A stretch of DNA of 32,493 nucleotides from an uncultured Clostridia bacterium (lineage in GTDB: Bacteria > Bacillota > Clostridia > Oscillospirales > Oscillospiraceae), in NCBI GenBank assembly GCA_937894515.1, contig CALCRH010000121.1, positions 1-32,493 of the forward strand, given 5' to 3'. A program made the translations under genes and the position numbers. The notes below the pieces were generated by a model. It saw nothing but the letters and a program-made list of their open reading frames with translations. It searched no databases and was not told where the DNA came from. Below, piece by piece: positions 1-7,220 of this stretch (the stretch's first letter is position 1; each line of letters begins with the position of its first letter).

Positions 1-757
1 CAAAAAATTCCGAAACCACCTTGATCGCCAGCAGGATCAGCACCACGATAACGGTAGGTTTGACGATCTTAGAACCGTTTTTGAGGGCAAGTCCGGAGCC
101 AATATAGTGGCCCAGGAGTGCCGCCGCCGTAGCAATCAGTCCCAGCTTGACAAACACCTGTCCGCCGGCCAGACTGGTCACCATGGATCCCACATTGGAC
201 GCCAGATTCACCAGCTTCACGTTTCCGCCGGCGGTGCGCACGTCCATCTTCGCCAGGTTGCAGAAGATCAGCAGCAGGAATGTCCCAGTCCCCGGACCGT
301 AAAAGCCGTCATAGGCTCCCACGATCAGCGCTGCGGCGCAGACGATCGCCATCTGGGGCTTGGGGGAGATGTATCCGGGCTCCTCCGGCAGTTCCCGCTG
401 GCGCAGGACGATAAACGCTACCACCGGCAGTACGACAAGCAGCAGGTACTGCAAATACTTCTCCGGGATCATCAGCTGGAGCCTGGTGCCGAAATGGGAA
501 CCGATCAATGCCAGCGCAATGGCAGGCACCGCCAGTTTCCAGTTGACGTAGCCGCTTTTCACGTACCGCGCGGTGGACGCCACTGTACCCAAGCCGGCAG
601 AGAGTTTGTTGGTACCCAACGCCAGATGGGTGGGCAGGCCTGCGATCAGATAGGTCGGTACGGTGATAATACCACCGCCGCCGGCAATGGCGTCCATAAA
701 AGAGCCCAAGAACACGCCGATGATTACAATGAGCAACATTTTTGCCGTCAGCACCAT
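1..757 (-). CDS. TauE/SafE family membrane permease (3' end cut off)
   Basis: Predicted multi-pass inner-membrane protein of the TauE/SafE (DUF81) family, whose characterised members export sulfite, sulfoacetate or other organic anions. The frame runs open for 252 codons from the ATG at 757 to the window edge, already about the usual family length (near 250-260 aa), so only a few codons should be missing. The N-terminus has the family pattern: a hydrophobic helix, then MDAIAGGGGIITVPTYL and LGTNKLSAGLGT; a second half-repeat contains GAYDGFYGPGTGTFLLL. The start is supported by GGGAGGTGG just upstream. It is divergent from the XdhC-like gene and has its own promoter. Substrate cannot be read from sequence. 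The family call is firm; the export role is by family only. Confidence 0.93.
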   Translation of the reverse strand, partial: MVLTAKMLLIVIIGVFLGSFMDAIAGGGGIITVPTYLIAGLPTHLALGTNKLSAGLGTVASTARYVKSGYVNWKLAVPAIALALIGSHFGTRLQLMIPEKYLQYLLLVVLPVVAFIVLRQRELPEEPGYISPKPQMAIVCAAALIVGAYDGFYGPGTGTFLLLIFCNLAKMDVRTAGGNVKLVNLASNVGSMVTSLAGGQVFVKLGLIATAAALLGHYIGSGLALKNGSKIVKPTVIVVLILLAIKVVSEFF

Positions 758-785
758 TTTCCCACCTCCCCGTCTGGTTTTTCCT

Positions 786-814
786 ATCATACTGCATTTT
801 CCCGGCGAATGCAA
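786..814 (-). promoter_or_regulatory. Promoter of the TauE/SafE gene
   Basis: On the minus strand TTGCAT (809-814) and TATGAT (786-791) are separated by 17 bp, a good housekeeping sigma-A match. It lies about 30 bp upstream of the start codon at 757. It overlaps nothing coding. Confidence 0.6.
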
Positions 815-820
815 TGCGTA

Positions 821-849
821 TTGTTTTTTCTCATTTTGCGGTGTAGAAT
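821..849 (+). promoter_or_regulatory. Promoter of the XdhC-like gene
   Basis: TTGTTT (821-826) and TAGAAT (844-849) are spaced by 17 bp, about 30 bp ahead of the ATG at 879. The match is moderate. It sits back-to-back with the promoter of the divergent permease gene. Confidence 0.5.
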
Positions 850-878
850 AAGCCTATCTCGGAAAAGGGGGATCTGCT

Positions 879-1859
879 ATGACAGCGATTTTCACCACAC
901 TGCTCCAACAGATGAAGTGCGGACTTGACACGGTTCTTGTCTCCATTATCCGCCAGTCCGGCTCCACCCCACGGGGTGTGGGGGCGCAGATGCTGGTGGG
1001 TACTGATGGTCTGCTGTGCGGTACCATCGGCGGTGGCAGTGTAGAGGGACAGTCCATTGCCCTGGCAAAGACCTTGCTTTCCGAAAAGCGCAGTACCGTA
1101 CAGGACTACCGGCTGCGCTATGATGTCCCCGGCAGTCTGGATATGGTCTGCGGCGGTGATGTCACCGTACATTTCCAGTATATTGCCGCCGACGATTCGT
1201 CATGGAGCACAGTTTCCCGACAGATTTTACAGCAGATTGCCGCCCGGCAGTCCGGCCACCTGGTGCTGGATCTCGGCGGTGCTGCCCCCTGTTTTATCCA
1301 GAGCAGCGCGCCGATACCGGCGGGAAAAGCTGCGATTCCCCTCCCCATTGGAGAGCGTGTGATTATTTTCGGAGCAGGACATTGTTCCATTGCACTGCAT
1401 CCCATTTTGCAAACCATCGGGTTCCGGGTCACCGTGGTGGATAACCGTCCGGAACTGGCAGACCCCAGTCGTTTCCCCGGCGCCGATCAGGTGATTTGCG
1501 GCGACTTTTCCCATATCTCCGATTATCTTACCATCGGCGAGGATGACTATGTCGTGGTCATGACCAGCGGACATACCCACGACTTCACCGTAGAGGAACA
1601 GCTTCTCCGGGGCAAGGTGGCCTATCTGGGGGTCATCGGTTCCCATAACAAAACTGCCGCCGTCAACAAGCTGCTGCGTGAAGCAGGCATCAGCGAGGAC
1701 GCCATTGGATCTGTCCATACGCCCATCGGGCTTTCCATCGGTGCTGTCACCCCGGAGGAAATCGCCATTGCCATTGCCGGGGAAATGATACAGGTTCGTG
1801 CCCGGCGGCGGCAGGAAAACGGAAGCACACCCACCCACGGTTGTCCCATGTGTGAATGA
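879..1859 (+). CDS. XdhC/CoxI family protein (molybdenum-hydroxylase accessory type)
   Basis: 326-aa cytosolic protein of the XdhC/CoxI family. Characterised members bind molybdenum cofactor and help its sulfuration or insertion into xanthine-dehydrogenase-like hydroxylases. The N-terminal XdhC_CoxI domain shows GSTPRGVGAQMLV (residues 28-40), GTIGGGSVEG (48-57) and the conserved CGG at 91-93. The C-terminal Rossmann domain starts with VIIFGAGHCS (161-170), followed by VVDNRPE and SGHTHDF, and ends with PEEIAIAIAGEM. The start is supported by GGGGGA upstream. No molybdenum hydroxylase, selenium (yqeB-type) or cofactor gene lies in view, so the partner enzyme is unknown. The extreme C-terminus is HGCPMCE, a possible extra metal-binding CxxC not needed for the family fold. 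Family call firm, partner unknown. Confidence 0.9.
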   Translation: MTAIFTTLLQQMKCGLDTVLVSIIRQSGSTPRGVGAQMLVGTDGLLCGTIGGGSVEGQSIALAKTLLSEKRSTVQDYRLRYDVPGSLDMVCGGDVTVHFQYIAADDSSWSTVSRQILQQIAARQSGHLVLDLGGAAPCFIQSSAPIPAGKAAIPLPIGERVIIFGAGHCSIALHPILQTIGFRVTVVDNRPELADPSRFPGADQVICGDFSHISDYLTIGEDDYVVVMTSGHTHDFTVEEQLLRGKVAYLGVIGSHNKTAAVNKLLREAGISEDAIGSVHTPIGLSIGAVTPEEIAIAIAGEMIQVRARRRQENGSTPTHGCPMCE

Positions 1860-1860
1860 C

Positions 1861-1887
1861 AAAAAGCGGATGCTCACGCATCCGCTT
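1861..1887 (-). terminator. Rho-independent terminator of the feo operon
   Basis: A perfect 10-bp stem (1864-1873 with 1878-1887) with a 4-base loop is followed on the minus strand by five T (1861-1865, partly paired in the stem). The loop includes the TGA stop of the last feo gene (1874-1876), so the hairpin's first arm is still coding. Confidence 0.8.
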
Positions 1888-2026
1888 CTATGTTACAATT
1901 TTCGCGGCAGGCTGCACAGTCGCCGCAGCAGCCTTTCCCCGCTTTTCGATTGCGGCGTATAGTGAGAATCGCCCCGATGACGGCGGCGATCACCACCAGC
2001 AAAATCAGGATATCTGCCGTATTCAC
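1874..2026 (-). CDS. FeoB-associated Cys-rich membrane protein
   Basis: A 50-aa protein with one N-terminal transmembrane segment (about residues 5-23, ILILLVVIAAVIGAILTI), a basic stretch RRNRKAGK, and a cysteine cluster CCGDCAACRENC at 33-44. This is the layout of the small FeoB-associated Cys-rich membrane proteins that follow feoB in Clostridia; they are thought to help iron delivery, though the mechanism is not established. The start is a GTG at 2026 overlapping the feoB stop codon in the form GTGA, with GGGAGGG as ribosome site in the last feoB codons. Translation is therefore probably coupled to feoB. It is the last gene of the feo operon and ends within its own terminator. Confidence 0.85.
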   Translation of the reverse strand: MNTADILILLVVIAAVIGAILTIRRNRKAGKGCCGDCAACRENCNIEADA

Positions 2027-4017
2027 AGCAACAGCCCTCCCATCATATAGGCTGCCCAGCTGATCACCCAGGCCACGCCGCATTGGAGCACCACCACACC
2101 CAGGCTGGCCCAGGCGGAGTTCAGCTCCCGCCGCACCGTGGCGATCGCCGCCACGCAGGGGGTATAGAGCAGCGTAAACACCAGAAAACTCACCGCACTG
2201 CGGAAGGTCAGCAAGGTTCCGATGGCGGCGCCGCCCAGCAGCACCTGCAAGGTACTGACCACGGACTCCTTGGCCACAAAGCCGGAGAGCAGTGCCGTGG
2301 CAGCACGCCAATCCCCGAATCCCAAAGGCTGAAACAGCACTGCGATCCATTGACCGACCATAGCCAGCAGACTATCCGCGCTGTCCGTCACCACATTCAG
2401 CTTGGTGTCAAAGCTCTGCAGGAACCAGATGATAATAGTAGCCAGAAAGATCACCGTAAAGGCACGCTGTAAAAAGTCCTTGGCCTTTTCCCACAGCAGC
2501 AGTCCCACGCTTTTCGCACTGGGCATCCGATAGTTGGGCAGCTCCATCACAAACGGCACCGGCTTGCCGCGAAAGGCGGTAGACTTCATCACCAGCGCCG
2601 CCAGAATACCCGTGATAATGCCCAATACGTACAGCGCGATCATCACCAGCGCCTTGTACCTCGGGAAGAACGCCGCAGTAAAGAACGCGTAGATGGGGAT
2701 CTTCGCCGAGCAGGACATATAGGGCACCAGTAAAATCGTCATTTTCCGATCCCGATCCGAGGAGACCGTGCGGGTCGCCATAATGGCCGGCACAGAGCAG
2801 CCAAAGCCAATGAGCATGGGGACGATGCTGCGGCCGGAAAGGCCGATTTTACGCAGCAGCTTGTCCATTACAAAGGCTACACGGGCCATATAGCCGGTGT
2901 CCTCCAAAATAGAAAGGAAGAAAAACAGGGTCACGATGATCGGCAGAAAGCCCAGTACACCGCCCACACCGGCAAAGATGCCGTCAATGATCAAGCTATG
3001 TACCACCGGATTGATGCCGTAGGCCGTCAGGCCGTGATCTACCAGAGCGGTCAGCCGTTCAATGCCCAGATTCAGCCAGTCAGAGAGGTTTTGTCCGATC
3101 ACGTCAAAGGTCATCCAGAAGATGAAGAACATCACGCCCAGAAATACAGGAATCGCCGTGTACTTCCCCGTCAGCACCTTGTCCATATTCACCGAGCGCT
3201 TGTGTTCCCGGCTTTCCTGACATTTCACCACCGAAGCGGCTACCACGCCCTCGATAAACGCATAGCGCATATCGGCAAGGCACGCATTGCGGTCCAGACC
3301 GCTCTCTGTCTCCATCTGCACGATACAGTGCTCCAGCAGTTCCTTTTCGTTTTGATCCAGTTCCAGCTTGTCAACGGCGGTAGAATCGTCCCCCTCGATG
3401 AGCTTGGTGGCGCAGAAACGAGCCGAAATACCCACCATGTCCGCATGGTCGGCAATCAGGTGAACCACCGCATGGATACAGCGGTGTACCGCCGAATCAT
3501 CGGCGCAGAAGTCATAGACCTGAGGCAGCACTCTGTGCTTTGCCACGTGAAGCGCCTGATCGATCAGCTCGCTGACACCATCGCCGTTATGAGCGGAAAT
3601 TGGCACCACGGGAATGCCAAGTGCCTTGCTCATCTGTTGAATATCAATGGTGCCGCCATTTGAGCGTACCTCATCCATCATGTTCAGCGCCAGCACCATG
3701 GGTAAGCGCAGTTCCAGAAGCTGCAGGGTCAGGTACAAGTTCCGCTCAATATTGGTGGCGTCCACGATATTGATAATAGCATCGGGCTTTTCGTTCAGGA
3801 TGAAATCCCGTGAAACGATCTCCTCCTGCGTATAGGGCCGCAGAGAGTAGATGCCGGGCAGATCCACCACCGAGCAGTTCTTCTGCTCCCGGATCTCACC
3901 CACCTTTTGATCCACGGTCACGCCGGGGAAGTTGCCCACATGCTGATTGGAGCCGGTAAGGGCATTGAACAGCGTGGTTTTGCCGCAGTTCTGGTTTCCC
4001 ACCAAGGCGAAAATCAT
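2023..4017 (-). CDS. feoB: Ferrous iron transporter FeoB
   Basis: 664-aa Fe(II) transporter of the cytoplasmic membrane. The N-terminal GTPase domain has G1 GNQNCGKTT (7-15), G3 DLPG (52-55) and G4 NMMD (112-115), followed by the helical GDI-like region. The membrane part carries two Gate domains with the conserved GFGCSVPAIMATRT and a second Cys-containing segment, YTPCVAAIAT. Length is at the shorter end for the family and the frame is intact. The ATG at 4017 overlaps the feoA stop by 4 nt. FeoA, FeoB and the small Cys-rich protein make up one operon, divergently placed from a DtxR-type regulator, so iron-repressed expression is expected. Identity is certain from motifs and context. Confidence 0.98.
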   Translation of the reverse strand: MIFALVGNQNCGKTTLFNALTGSNQHVGNFPGVTVDQKVGEIREQKNCSVVDLPGIYSLRPYTQEEIVSRDFILNEKPDAIINIVDATNIERNLYLTLQLLELRLPMVLALNMMDEVRSNGGTIDIQQMSKALGIPVVPISAHNGDGVSELIDQALHVAKHRVLPQVYDFCADDSAVHRCIHAVVHLIADHADMVGISARFCATKLIEGDDSTAVDKLELDQNEKELLEHCIVQMETESGLDRNACLADMRYAFIEGVVAASVVKCQESREHKRSVNMDKVLTGKYTAIPVFLGVMFFIFWMTFDVIGQNLSDWLNLGIERLTALVDHGLTAYGINPVVHSLIIDGIFAGVGGVLGFLPIIVTLFFFLSILEDTGYMARVAFVMDKLLRKIGLSGRSIVPMLIGFGCSVPAIMATRTVSSDRDRKMTILLVPYMSCSAKIPIYAFFTAAFFPRYKALVMIALYVLGIITGILAALVMKSTAFRGKPVPFVMELPNYRMPSAKSVGLLLWEKAKDFLQRAFTVIFLATIIIWFLQSFDTKLNVVTDSADSLLAMVGQWIAVLFQPLGFGDWRAATALLSGFVAKESVVSTLQVLLGGAAIGTLLTFRSAVSFLVFTLLYTPCVAAIATVRRELNSAWASLGVVVLQCGVAWVISWAAYMMGGLLL

Positions 4018-4244
4018 ACCTCCACCTCCCCGATCTCGATCTGCCTGGCATCTTCACGCCGCAGAGTCAGCTCATAACCCCGTACCCGGATCTCCATGGG
4101 ATCTCCCATCGGCGCCACCTTTTGCAGCAGCACCCTGGTTCGAGGTGTCAGCCCCATATCTAAAAACCGATTTCGCAGAGAGCCCTCGCCGCCCACTGCG
4201 GTAATGACGCCACTCTGTCCGATTTTCAAGTCATTGATGGTCAT
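4014..4244 (-). CDS. feoA: Ferrous iron transport protein FeoA
   Basis: 76-aa cytosolic SH3-like protein that partners FeoB. It shows the family pattern: a start MTINDLKIGQSGVI, the middle LRNRFLDMGLTPRTRV, and a final ligand-like strand ending RRED-ARQIEI. It is the first gene of the feo operon, with a strong ribosome site (CGGAGGAAAGG) before the ATG at 4244 and a sigma-A promoter further upstream. Its stop overlaps the feoB start (ATGA). Confidence 0.96.
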   Translation of the reverse strand: MTINDLKIGQSGVITAVGGEGSLRNRFLDMGLTPRTRVLLQKVAPMGDPMEIRVRGYELTLRREDARQIEIGEVEV

Positions 4245-4276
4245 GTTTGCCTTTCCTCCGATTATTTCTTATCTAT

Positions 4277-4305
4277 ATGTTAGCACAGGCTAACTCTCCT
4301 GTCAA
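4277..4305 (-). promoter_or_regulatory. Promoter of feoAB
   Basis: On the minus strand a perfect TTGACA (4300-4305) and TAACAT (4277-4282) are 17 bp apart. The palindrome at 4279-4294 covers most of the spacer and part of the -10, so a bound repressor would block RNA polymerase here. Confidence 0.7.
4279..4294. promoter_or_regulatory. Candidate iron-regulator operator 1 (feo side)
   Basis: Perfect palindrome GTTAGC-ACAG-GCTAAC. It shares the TTAG/CTAA core with DtxR/IdeR-class operators and lies between a DtxR-type gene and feoAB, over the feo -10 region. Binding is inferred, not shown. Confidence 0.7.
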
Positions 4306-4310
4306 GAAGA

Positions 4311-4330
4311 AAGTTAGCAAACGCTAACTT
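4311..4330. promoter_or_regulatory. Candidate iron-regulator operator 2 (regulator side)
   Basis: Perfect 20-bp palindrome, AAGTTAGC-AAAC-GCTAACTT. It has the same core as the first site, with a centre-to-centre distance of 34 bp (about three helical turns). It touches the -35 of the regulator gene, suggesting autoregulation. Confidence 0.7.
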
Positions 4331-4359
4331 GACTTTTCTTTCAGATATGATACTATAAT
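4329..4359 (+). promoter_or_regulatory. Promoter of the DtxR-type regulator
   Basis: TTGACT at 4329-4334 is followed by TACTAT (4351-4356, 16-bp spacer) or a perfect TATAAT (4354-4359, 19-bp spacer). The -35 starts within operator 2. The AAAGGAGG ribosome site precedes the ATG at 4388. Confidence 0.6.
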
Positions 4360-4387
4360 AATATTCAGAAAAAAGGAGGAAAAGGCC

Positions 4388-4750
4388 ATGCTTTTGCAGG
4401 AATCCGGTGAGATGTATCTGGAAACGATCCTCGTTCTCTCTCAAAAAGGCAATATTGTCCGGGCTGTGGATATCTGTGATGAGATGGGCTTTTCCAAGCC
4501 CAGCGTCAGCAGAGCCATGGGGCTGTTGAAGGACGGGGGCTTTATTGACGTGGGCAAGGGCGGCGGCATCACCCTGACGCCGGACGGCAAAGCTGTGGCA
4601 GAAAAAATCTATGAACGCCACACCCTGCTGACCCAGGTGTTGATCGGTCTGGGGGTCGATGCGGATCACGCCGCCGAGGACGCCTGCCGCATGGAACACG
4701 TGATCTCCGATACCACCTTTGAAGCCATTAAATCCCATATTCAAAAATAA
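4388..4750 (+). CDS. Iron-dependent DtxR-family repressor (short form)
   Basis: 120-aa metal-dependent repressor with an N-terminal winged helix-turn-helix (about residues 1-65) and a dimerisation domain (66-120). It lacks the C-terminal SH3-like domain of DtxR/IdeR, as MntR does. Ligand positions nevertheless look iron-type. Met9 in EMYLETI matches DtxR Met10 (MntR has Asp there), and DACRMEHVISD (98-108) matches DtxR Cys102, Glu105 and His106; His78 in ERHTLL matches DtxR His79. It is divergent from feoAB, with two palindromes between them, so it most likely senses Fe(II) and represses feoAB and itself. Residue equivalence was aligned by eye. A manganese role is less likely but not excluded. 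Confidence 0.92.
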   Translation: MLLQESGEMYLETILVLSQKGNIVRAVDICDEMGFSKPSVSRAMGLLKDGGFIDVGKGGGITLTPDGKAVAEKIYERHTLLTQVLIGLGVDADHAAEDACRMEHVISDTTFEAIKSHIQK

Positions 4751-4780
4751 AACCGTGGTACAAACCACGGTTTTTATTTT
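4750..4780. terminator. Bidirectional terminator between the regulator and yigZ
   Basis: A 10-bp stem (4750-4759 with 4764-4773) with loop ACAA is followed on the plus strand by TTTTTATTTT. On the minus strand the same hairpin is followed by TTTTATTTTTG. It serves the convergent regulator and yigZ genes; the yigZ stop (4774-4776) abuts it. Confidence 0.85.
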
Positions 4781-5415
4781 ACCTCTTCTCTCGGTCCGGG
4801 GCGGTACTCCTCCCCTTTTCGTCCAAGGGTGATACCACCCGCCGACAACTCCGTCAAGCGGGACTGCAAAATGTCCGCCTGCTCGCGAAGCAGTGATACC
4901 ACCGCGGTCACATCGGCACCGTACTGTATCTCGTCGATCCGGCCGCCGCAGGATTCGATTTCCAGTTTCACCCGCTCCAAAAGCGGATAGGTACAGGGGA
5001 TTTCACACTTGACCCACAGTCCCATGGTTGCCGCACCGGAGGCGATCAGGGCATCTTTAGCTCCCTTGGCATAGGCACGGGTCAACCCGCCGGCACCCAA
5101 CAGAATACCGCCGAAATATCGCGTCACCACACACACCGCGTTGGTGATGTTCTCACGCTCCAGTACTTTCAGCATGGGCTGCCCTGCAGTCCCCTGAGGC
5201 TCCCCGTCGTCGCTGTACCGCATCAGGTTCTCCCCGATACGGTAGCACCAGCAGTTGTGCCGGGCATCGTAGTATTTCGTTTTCATCTCCCGGATAAACG
5301 CCTGTGCCTGCTCCTCCGTCTCCACCGGCCGGATATGGCTGATAAAGCGGGAGCGTTTCTCCACGAACTCGCTCTCGGCGCTTTCATAGGGCACGCGAAA
5401 AACCTTCTCCGTCAT
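4774..5415 (-). CDS. yigZ: YigZ/IMPACT family protein
   Basis: 213-aa cytosolic protein of the YigZ (UPF0029/IMPACT) family. The N-terminal IMPACT domain shows KRSRFISHI, the hallmark DDGEPQGTAGQPML and TRYFGGILLGAGGLTRAY. The C-terminal DUF1949 ferredoxin-like domain covers roughly the last 70 residues. The eukaryotic relative IMPACT regulates the kinase GCN2; the bacterial role is not settled. A GTG codon directly precedes the ATG at 5415. I prefer the ATG because GGAAAGG then sits 8 nt away. It follows hflX on the same strand, with a hairpin repeat between them, and may be cotranscribed. Confidence 0.93.
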   Translation of the reverse strand: MTEKVFRVPYESAESEFVEKRSRFISHIRPVETEEQAQAFIREMKTKYYDARHNCWCYRIGENLMRYSDDGEPQGTAGQPMLKVLERENITNAVCVVTRYFGGILLGAGGLTRAYAKGAKDALIASGAATMGLWVKCEIPCTYPLLERVKLEIESCGGRIDEIQYGADVTAVVSLLREQADILQSRLTELSAGGITLGRKGEEYRPGPREEVK

Positions 5416-5440
5416 CACTACTGCCTTTCCTTACAAGATT

Positions 5441-5470
5441 TTGTAGGGGCCGATGCCCACATCGGCCCGC
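5441..5470. repeat. Short GC-rich hairpin repeat between hflX and yigZ
   Basis: The sequence TTGTAGGGGC leads into a perfect 9-bp stem (5447-5455 with 5460-5468, loop CCCA). A TTGTAGGGG-hairpin-CCCG unit of this kind is a common dispersed intergenic repeat in Oscillospiraceae-type genomes, from memory. No T-run follows, so it is not a standard terminator. Only one copy is in the window. Confidence 0.5.
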
Positions 5471-5505
5471 ATTCTCTGTCGTTGCGAACCATGGGCAAAT
5501 TTAGC

Positions 5506-6816
5506 TTATCTTTCCCAGTCCTCTTTCGGCTCCACCCAGCCTTCGATATACGCTTTCATCATTCCAAGCTGTCTGGGATTGCACACGGCTATCACGTCCA
5601 CCGTCTCGCTGTAATCCACCTTTTCCACCTTGGCTTCCCGGTACAGAACGTCCAGAAGCCCTGTCTTATCATAGGGCAGATGGATGGTGACCCGGCGGGT
5701 CCCCTTGTCCAGCTTGCGGTCAATGGCAGCCATCAGGTCGTCAATGCCCTCGCCGGTCAGCGCAGAAATCGCCACGCTGTCGTCCTCTTTCTCCCGCTCT
5801 CCGGAAAAGGCCAGATCGGACTTGTTATACACCCGGATACAGGGAATCTGATCGGCGTGGAGTTCCCGGATCAGTTTCTCCACGATCTGCGCCTGCTGCC
5901 GCCACTCCGGATGGCTGGCATCGATGACATGCAGCAGCAAATCGGCGTATTCCAACTCCTCCAGCGTTGCCTTAAACGCCTCCACCAGCTGATGGGGCAG
6001 TTTGCGGATAAAACCCACGGTGTCGGAAATTACCACGTCCAGCGTATCGCTGACGGTCAGCAGTCGAGTGGTGGTGTCCAGTGTATCGAAAAGCCGGTTG
6101 TTGGCGGGGATCCCCGCCCCGGTGATGGCATTGAGCAAGGTGGATTTTCCCGCGTTGGTGTAGCCCACGATGGCGACCACGGGGATCTCGTTCTTCATAC
6201 GGCGTTGGCGCTGGGTGGCACGGACCCGCCGCACCTCCTCCAGTTCCTCCTTCAGCTTGTCGATCTTTCGGTGGATATGGCGGCGGTCGGTCTCCAACTG
6301 GGTCTCACCGGGACCTTTGGAGCCGATAGGCCCTTTACCGGAAGTACCCGCCTGCCGCTCCAGATGGGTCCACATGCCCACCAGTCGGGGCAGCAGGTAC
6401 TGGTACTGGGCCAGTTCCACCTGCAAACAGCCCTCTTTCGTCTTGGCACGCTGGGCAAAGATATCCAAAATCAGACCGCTGCGATCCAGCACCTGTACCC
6501 CCAGCATCTCCGTCAAAACCCGGATCTGGGACGGTGACAGATCGTTATCAAAGATCACCATGGTGGCGTTTTCGCTTTCCACCATGCGCCTGACCTCTTC
6601 CACCTTGCCCTCACCGATAAAGCTATGGGGTTCGGGCTTTTCCCGACTCTGCAAAATGGTGCCCACAGCCTCGCCGCCGGCAGTCTCCACCAACGCGGCA
6701 AGCTCCCCGAGGCTCTCCTCATCTGCGCTGTCTTCATGCAGAATGGGGCTTCGCAGACCCACCAACACAGCGTAGTCCCGGATATTCTCTTTTCCCTCAA
6801 TGGTCTTTCGTTCCAT
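5506..6816 (-). CDS. hflX: Ribosome-associated GTPase HflX
   Basis: 436-aa GTPase that binds the 50S subunit and rescues or splits stalled ribosomes. The N-terminal HflX domain includes DNDLSPSQIRVL and VLDRSGLILDIFAQRA. The linker has the glycine-rich GSKGPGETQLETDRR motif. The G domain has G1 GYTNAGKST, G3 DTVGFI and G4 NKSD. A TTG-initiated reading four codons earlier is possible, but the ATG at 6816 is chosen because GAGG lies 7-8 nt upstream, inside that extension. The length is typical of the family. It has its own strong sigma-A promoter and is probably followed by yigZ. Confidence 0.97.
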   Translation of the reverse strand: MERKTIEGKENIRDYAVLVGLRSPILHEDSADEESLGELAALVETAGGEAVGTILQSREKPEPHSFIGEGKVEEVRRMVESENATMVIFDNDLSPSQIRVLTEMLGVQVLDRSGLILDIFAQRAKTKEGCLQVELAQYQYLLPRLVGMWTHLERQAGTSGKGPIGSKGPGETQLETDRRHIHRKIDKLKEELEEVRRVRATQRQRRMKNEIPVVAIVGYTNAGKSTLLNAITGAGIPANNRLFDTLDTTTRLLTVSDTLDVVISDTVGFIRKLPHQLVEAFKATLEELEYADLLLHVIDASHPEWRQQAQIVEKLIRELHADQIPCIRVYNKSDLAFSGEREKEDDSVAISALTGEGIDDLMAAIDRKLDKGTRRVTIHLPYDKTGLLDVLYREAKVEKVDYSETVDVIAVCNPRQLGMMKAYIEGWVEPKEDWER

Positions 6817-6845
6817 ATTGCGCCTCAAAACATAGATTTTTCTTT

Positions 6846-6874
6846 ATTATAAACGATAATCATAACCTTGTAAA
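6846..6874 (-). promoter_or_regulatory. Promoter of hflX
   Basis: On the minus strand TTTACA (6869-6874) and a perfect TATAAT (6846-6851) are exactly 17 bp apart. The predicted transcript starts close to the ATG at 6816, giving a very short leader. Confidence 0.8.
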
Positions 6875-6875
6875 C

Positions 6876-6904
6876 AAAAAGAGACACCCGATTTGGGTGT
6901 CTCT
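6876..6904 (-). terminator. Terminator of rpmE
   Basis: A perfect 10-bp stem, AGAGACACCC with GGGTGTCTCT (6880-6889 and 6895-6904), has a 5-base loop and is followed on the minus strand by a run of T. It starts 13 nt after the rpmE stop. Confidence 0.9.
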
Positions 6905-6917
6905 TCTGTTCGTGTCA

Positions 6918-7121
6918 TTAGCCCTCCAGACCGAAGCGCTTGTTGAACTTGGCAACACGTCCGCCGGTATCGACCAGCTTCTGCTTGCCCGTGAAGAACG
7001 GGTGACACTTAGAGCAGACTTCCACGCGAATATCCTTCTTCGTAGAACCTGTCTCAATCACATTACCGCAGGCGCATTTAATAGTAGTCTGCTGATAATT
7101 GGGATGGATTCCTTCCTTCAT
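6918..7121 (-). CDS. rpmE: 50S ribosomal protein L31 (zinc-binding type)
   Basis: 67-aa ribosomal protein bL31, with the start MKEGIHPNYQ and the usual motif HPFFTGKQK. It keeps the zinc ligands: CAC at 17-19 and CSKC at 36-39, so it is the C+ form rather than the zinc-free paralogue made under zinc starvation. It is a single-gene transcript with its own promoter and terminator. AAAGGGGTG precedes the ATG. Confidence 0.98.
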   Translation of the reverse strand: MKEGIHPNYQQTTIKCACGNVIETGSTKKDIRVEVCSKCHPFFTGKQKLVDTGGRVAKFNKRFGLEG

Positions 7122-7183
7122 TGCTCTTGTTCACCCCTTTCCGGTTCACTTGTCGTTTGGGTAGACCCACAAACGCAACTGTG

Positions 7184-7212
7184 ATAATACCACACCGAAA
7201 CGCAAAATGCAA
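7184..7212 (-). promoter_or_regulatory. Promoter of rpmE
   Basis: TTGCAT (7207-7212) and TATTAT (7184-7189) on the minus strand are separated by 17 bp. It lies in the short gap between addA (ending at 7221) and rpmE, leaving a leader of about 55 nt. Confidence 0.65.
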
Positions 7213-7220
7213 GCACTTTT

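Noticed and set aside
309..797. 162-aa minus-strand frame over the permease gene, suggesting a frameshift
   Set aside because: The correct permease frame runs open without interruption from 757 to the edge; the other frame is an Arg/Ala-rich shadow.
5257..6537. 426-aa plus-strand frame opposite hflX and yigZ
   Set aside because: It spans two clearly real minus-strand genes and the intergenic repeat, and its translation has no domain.
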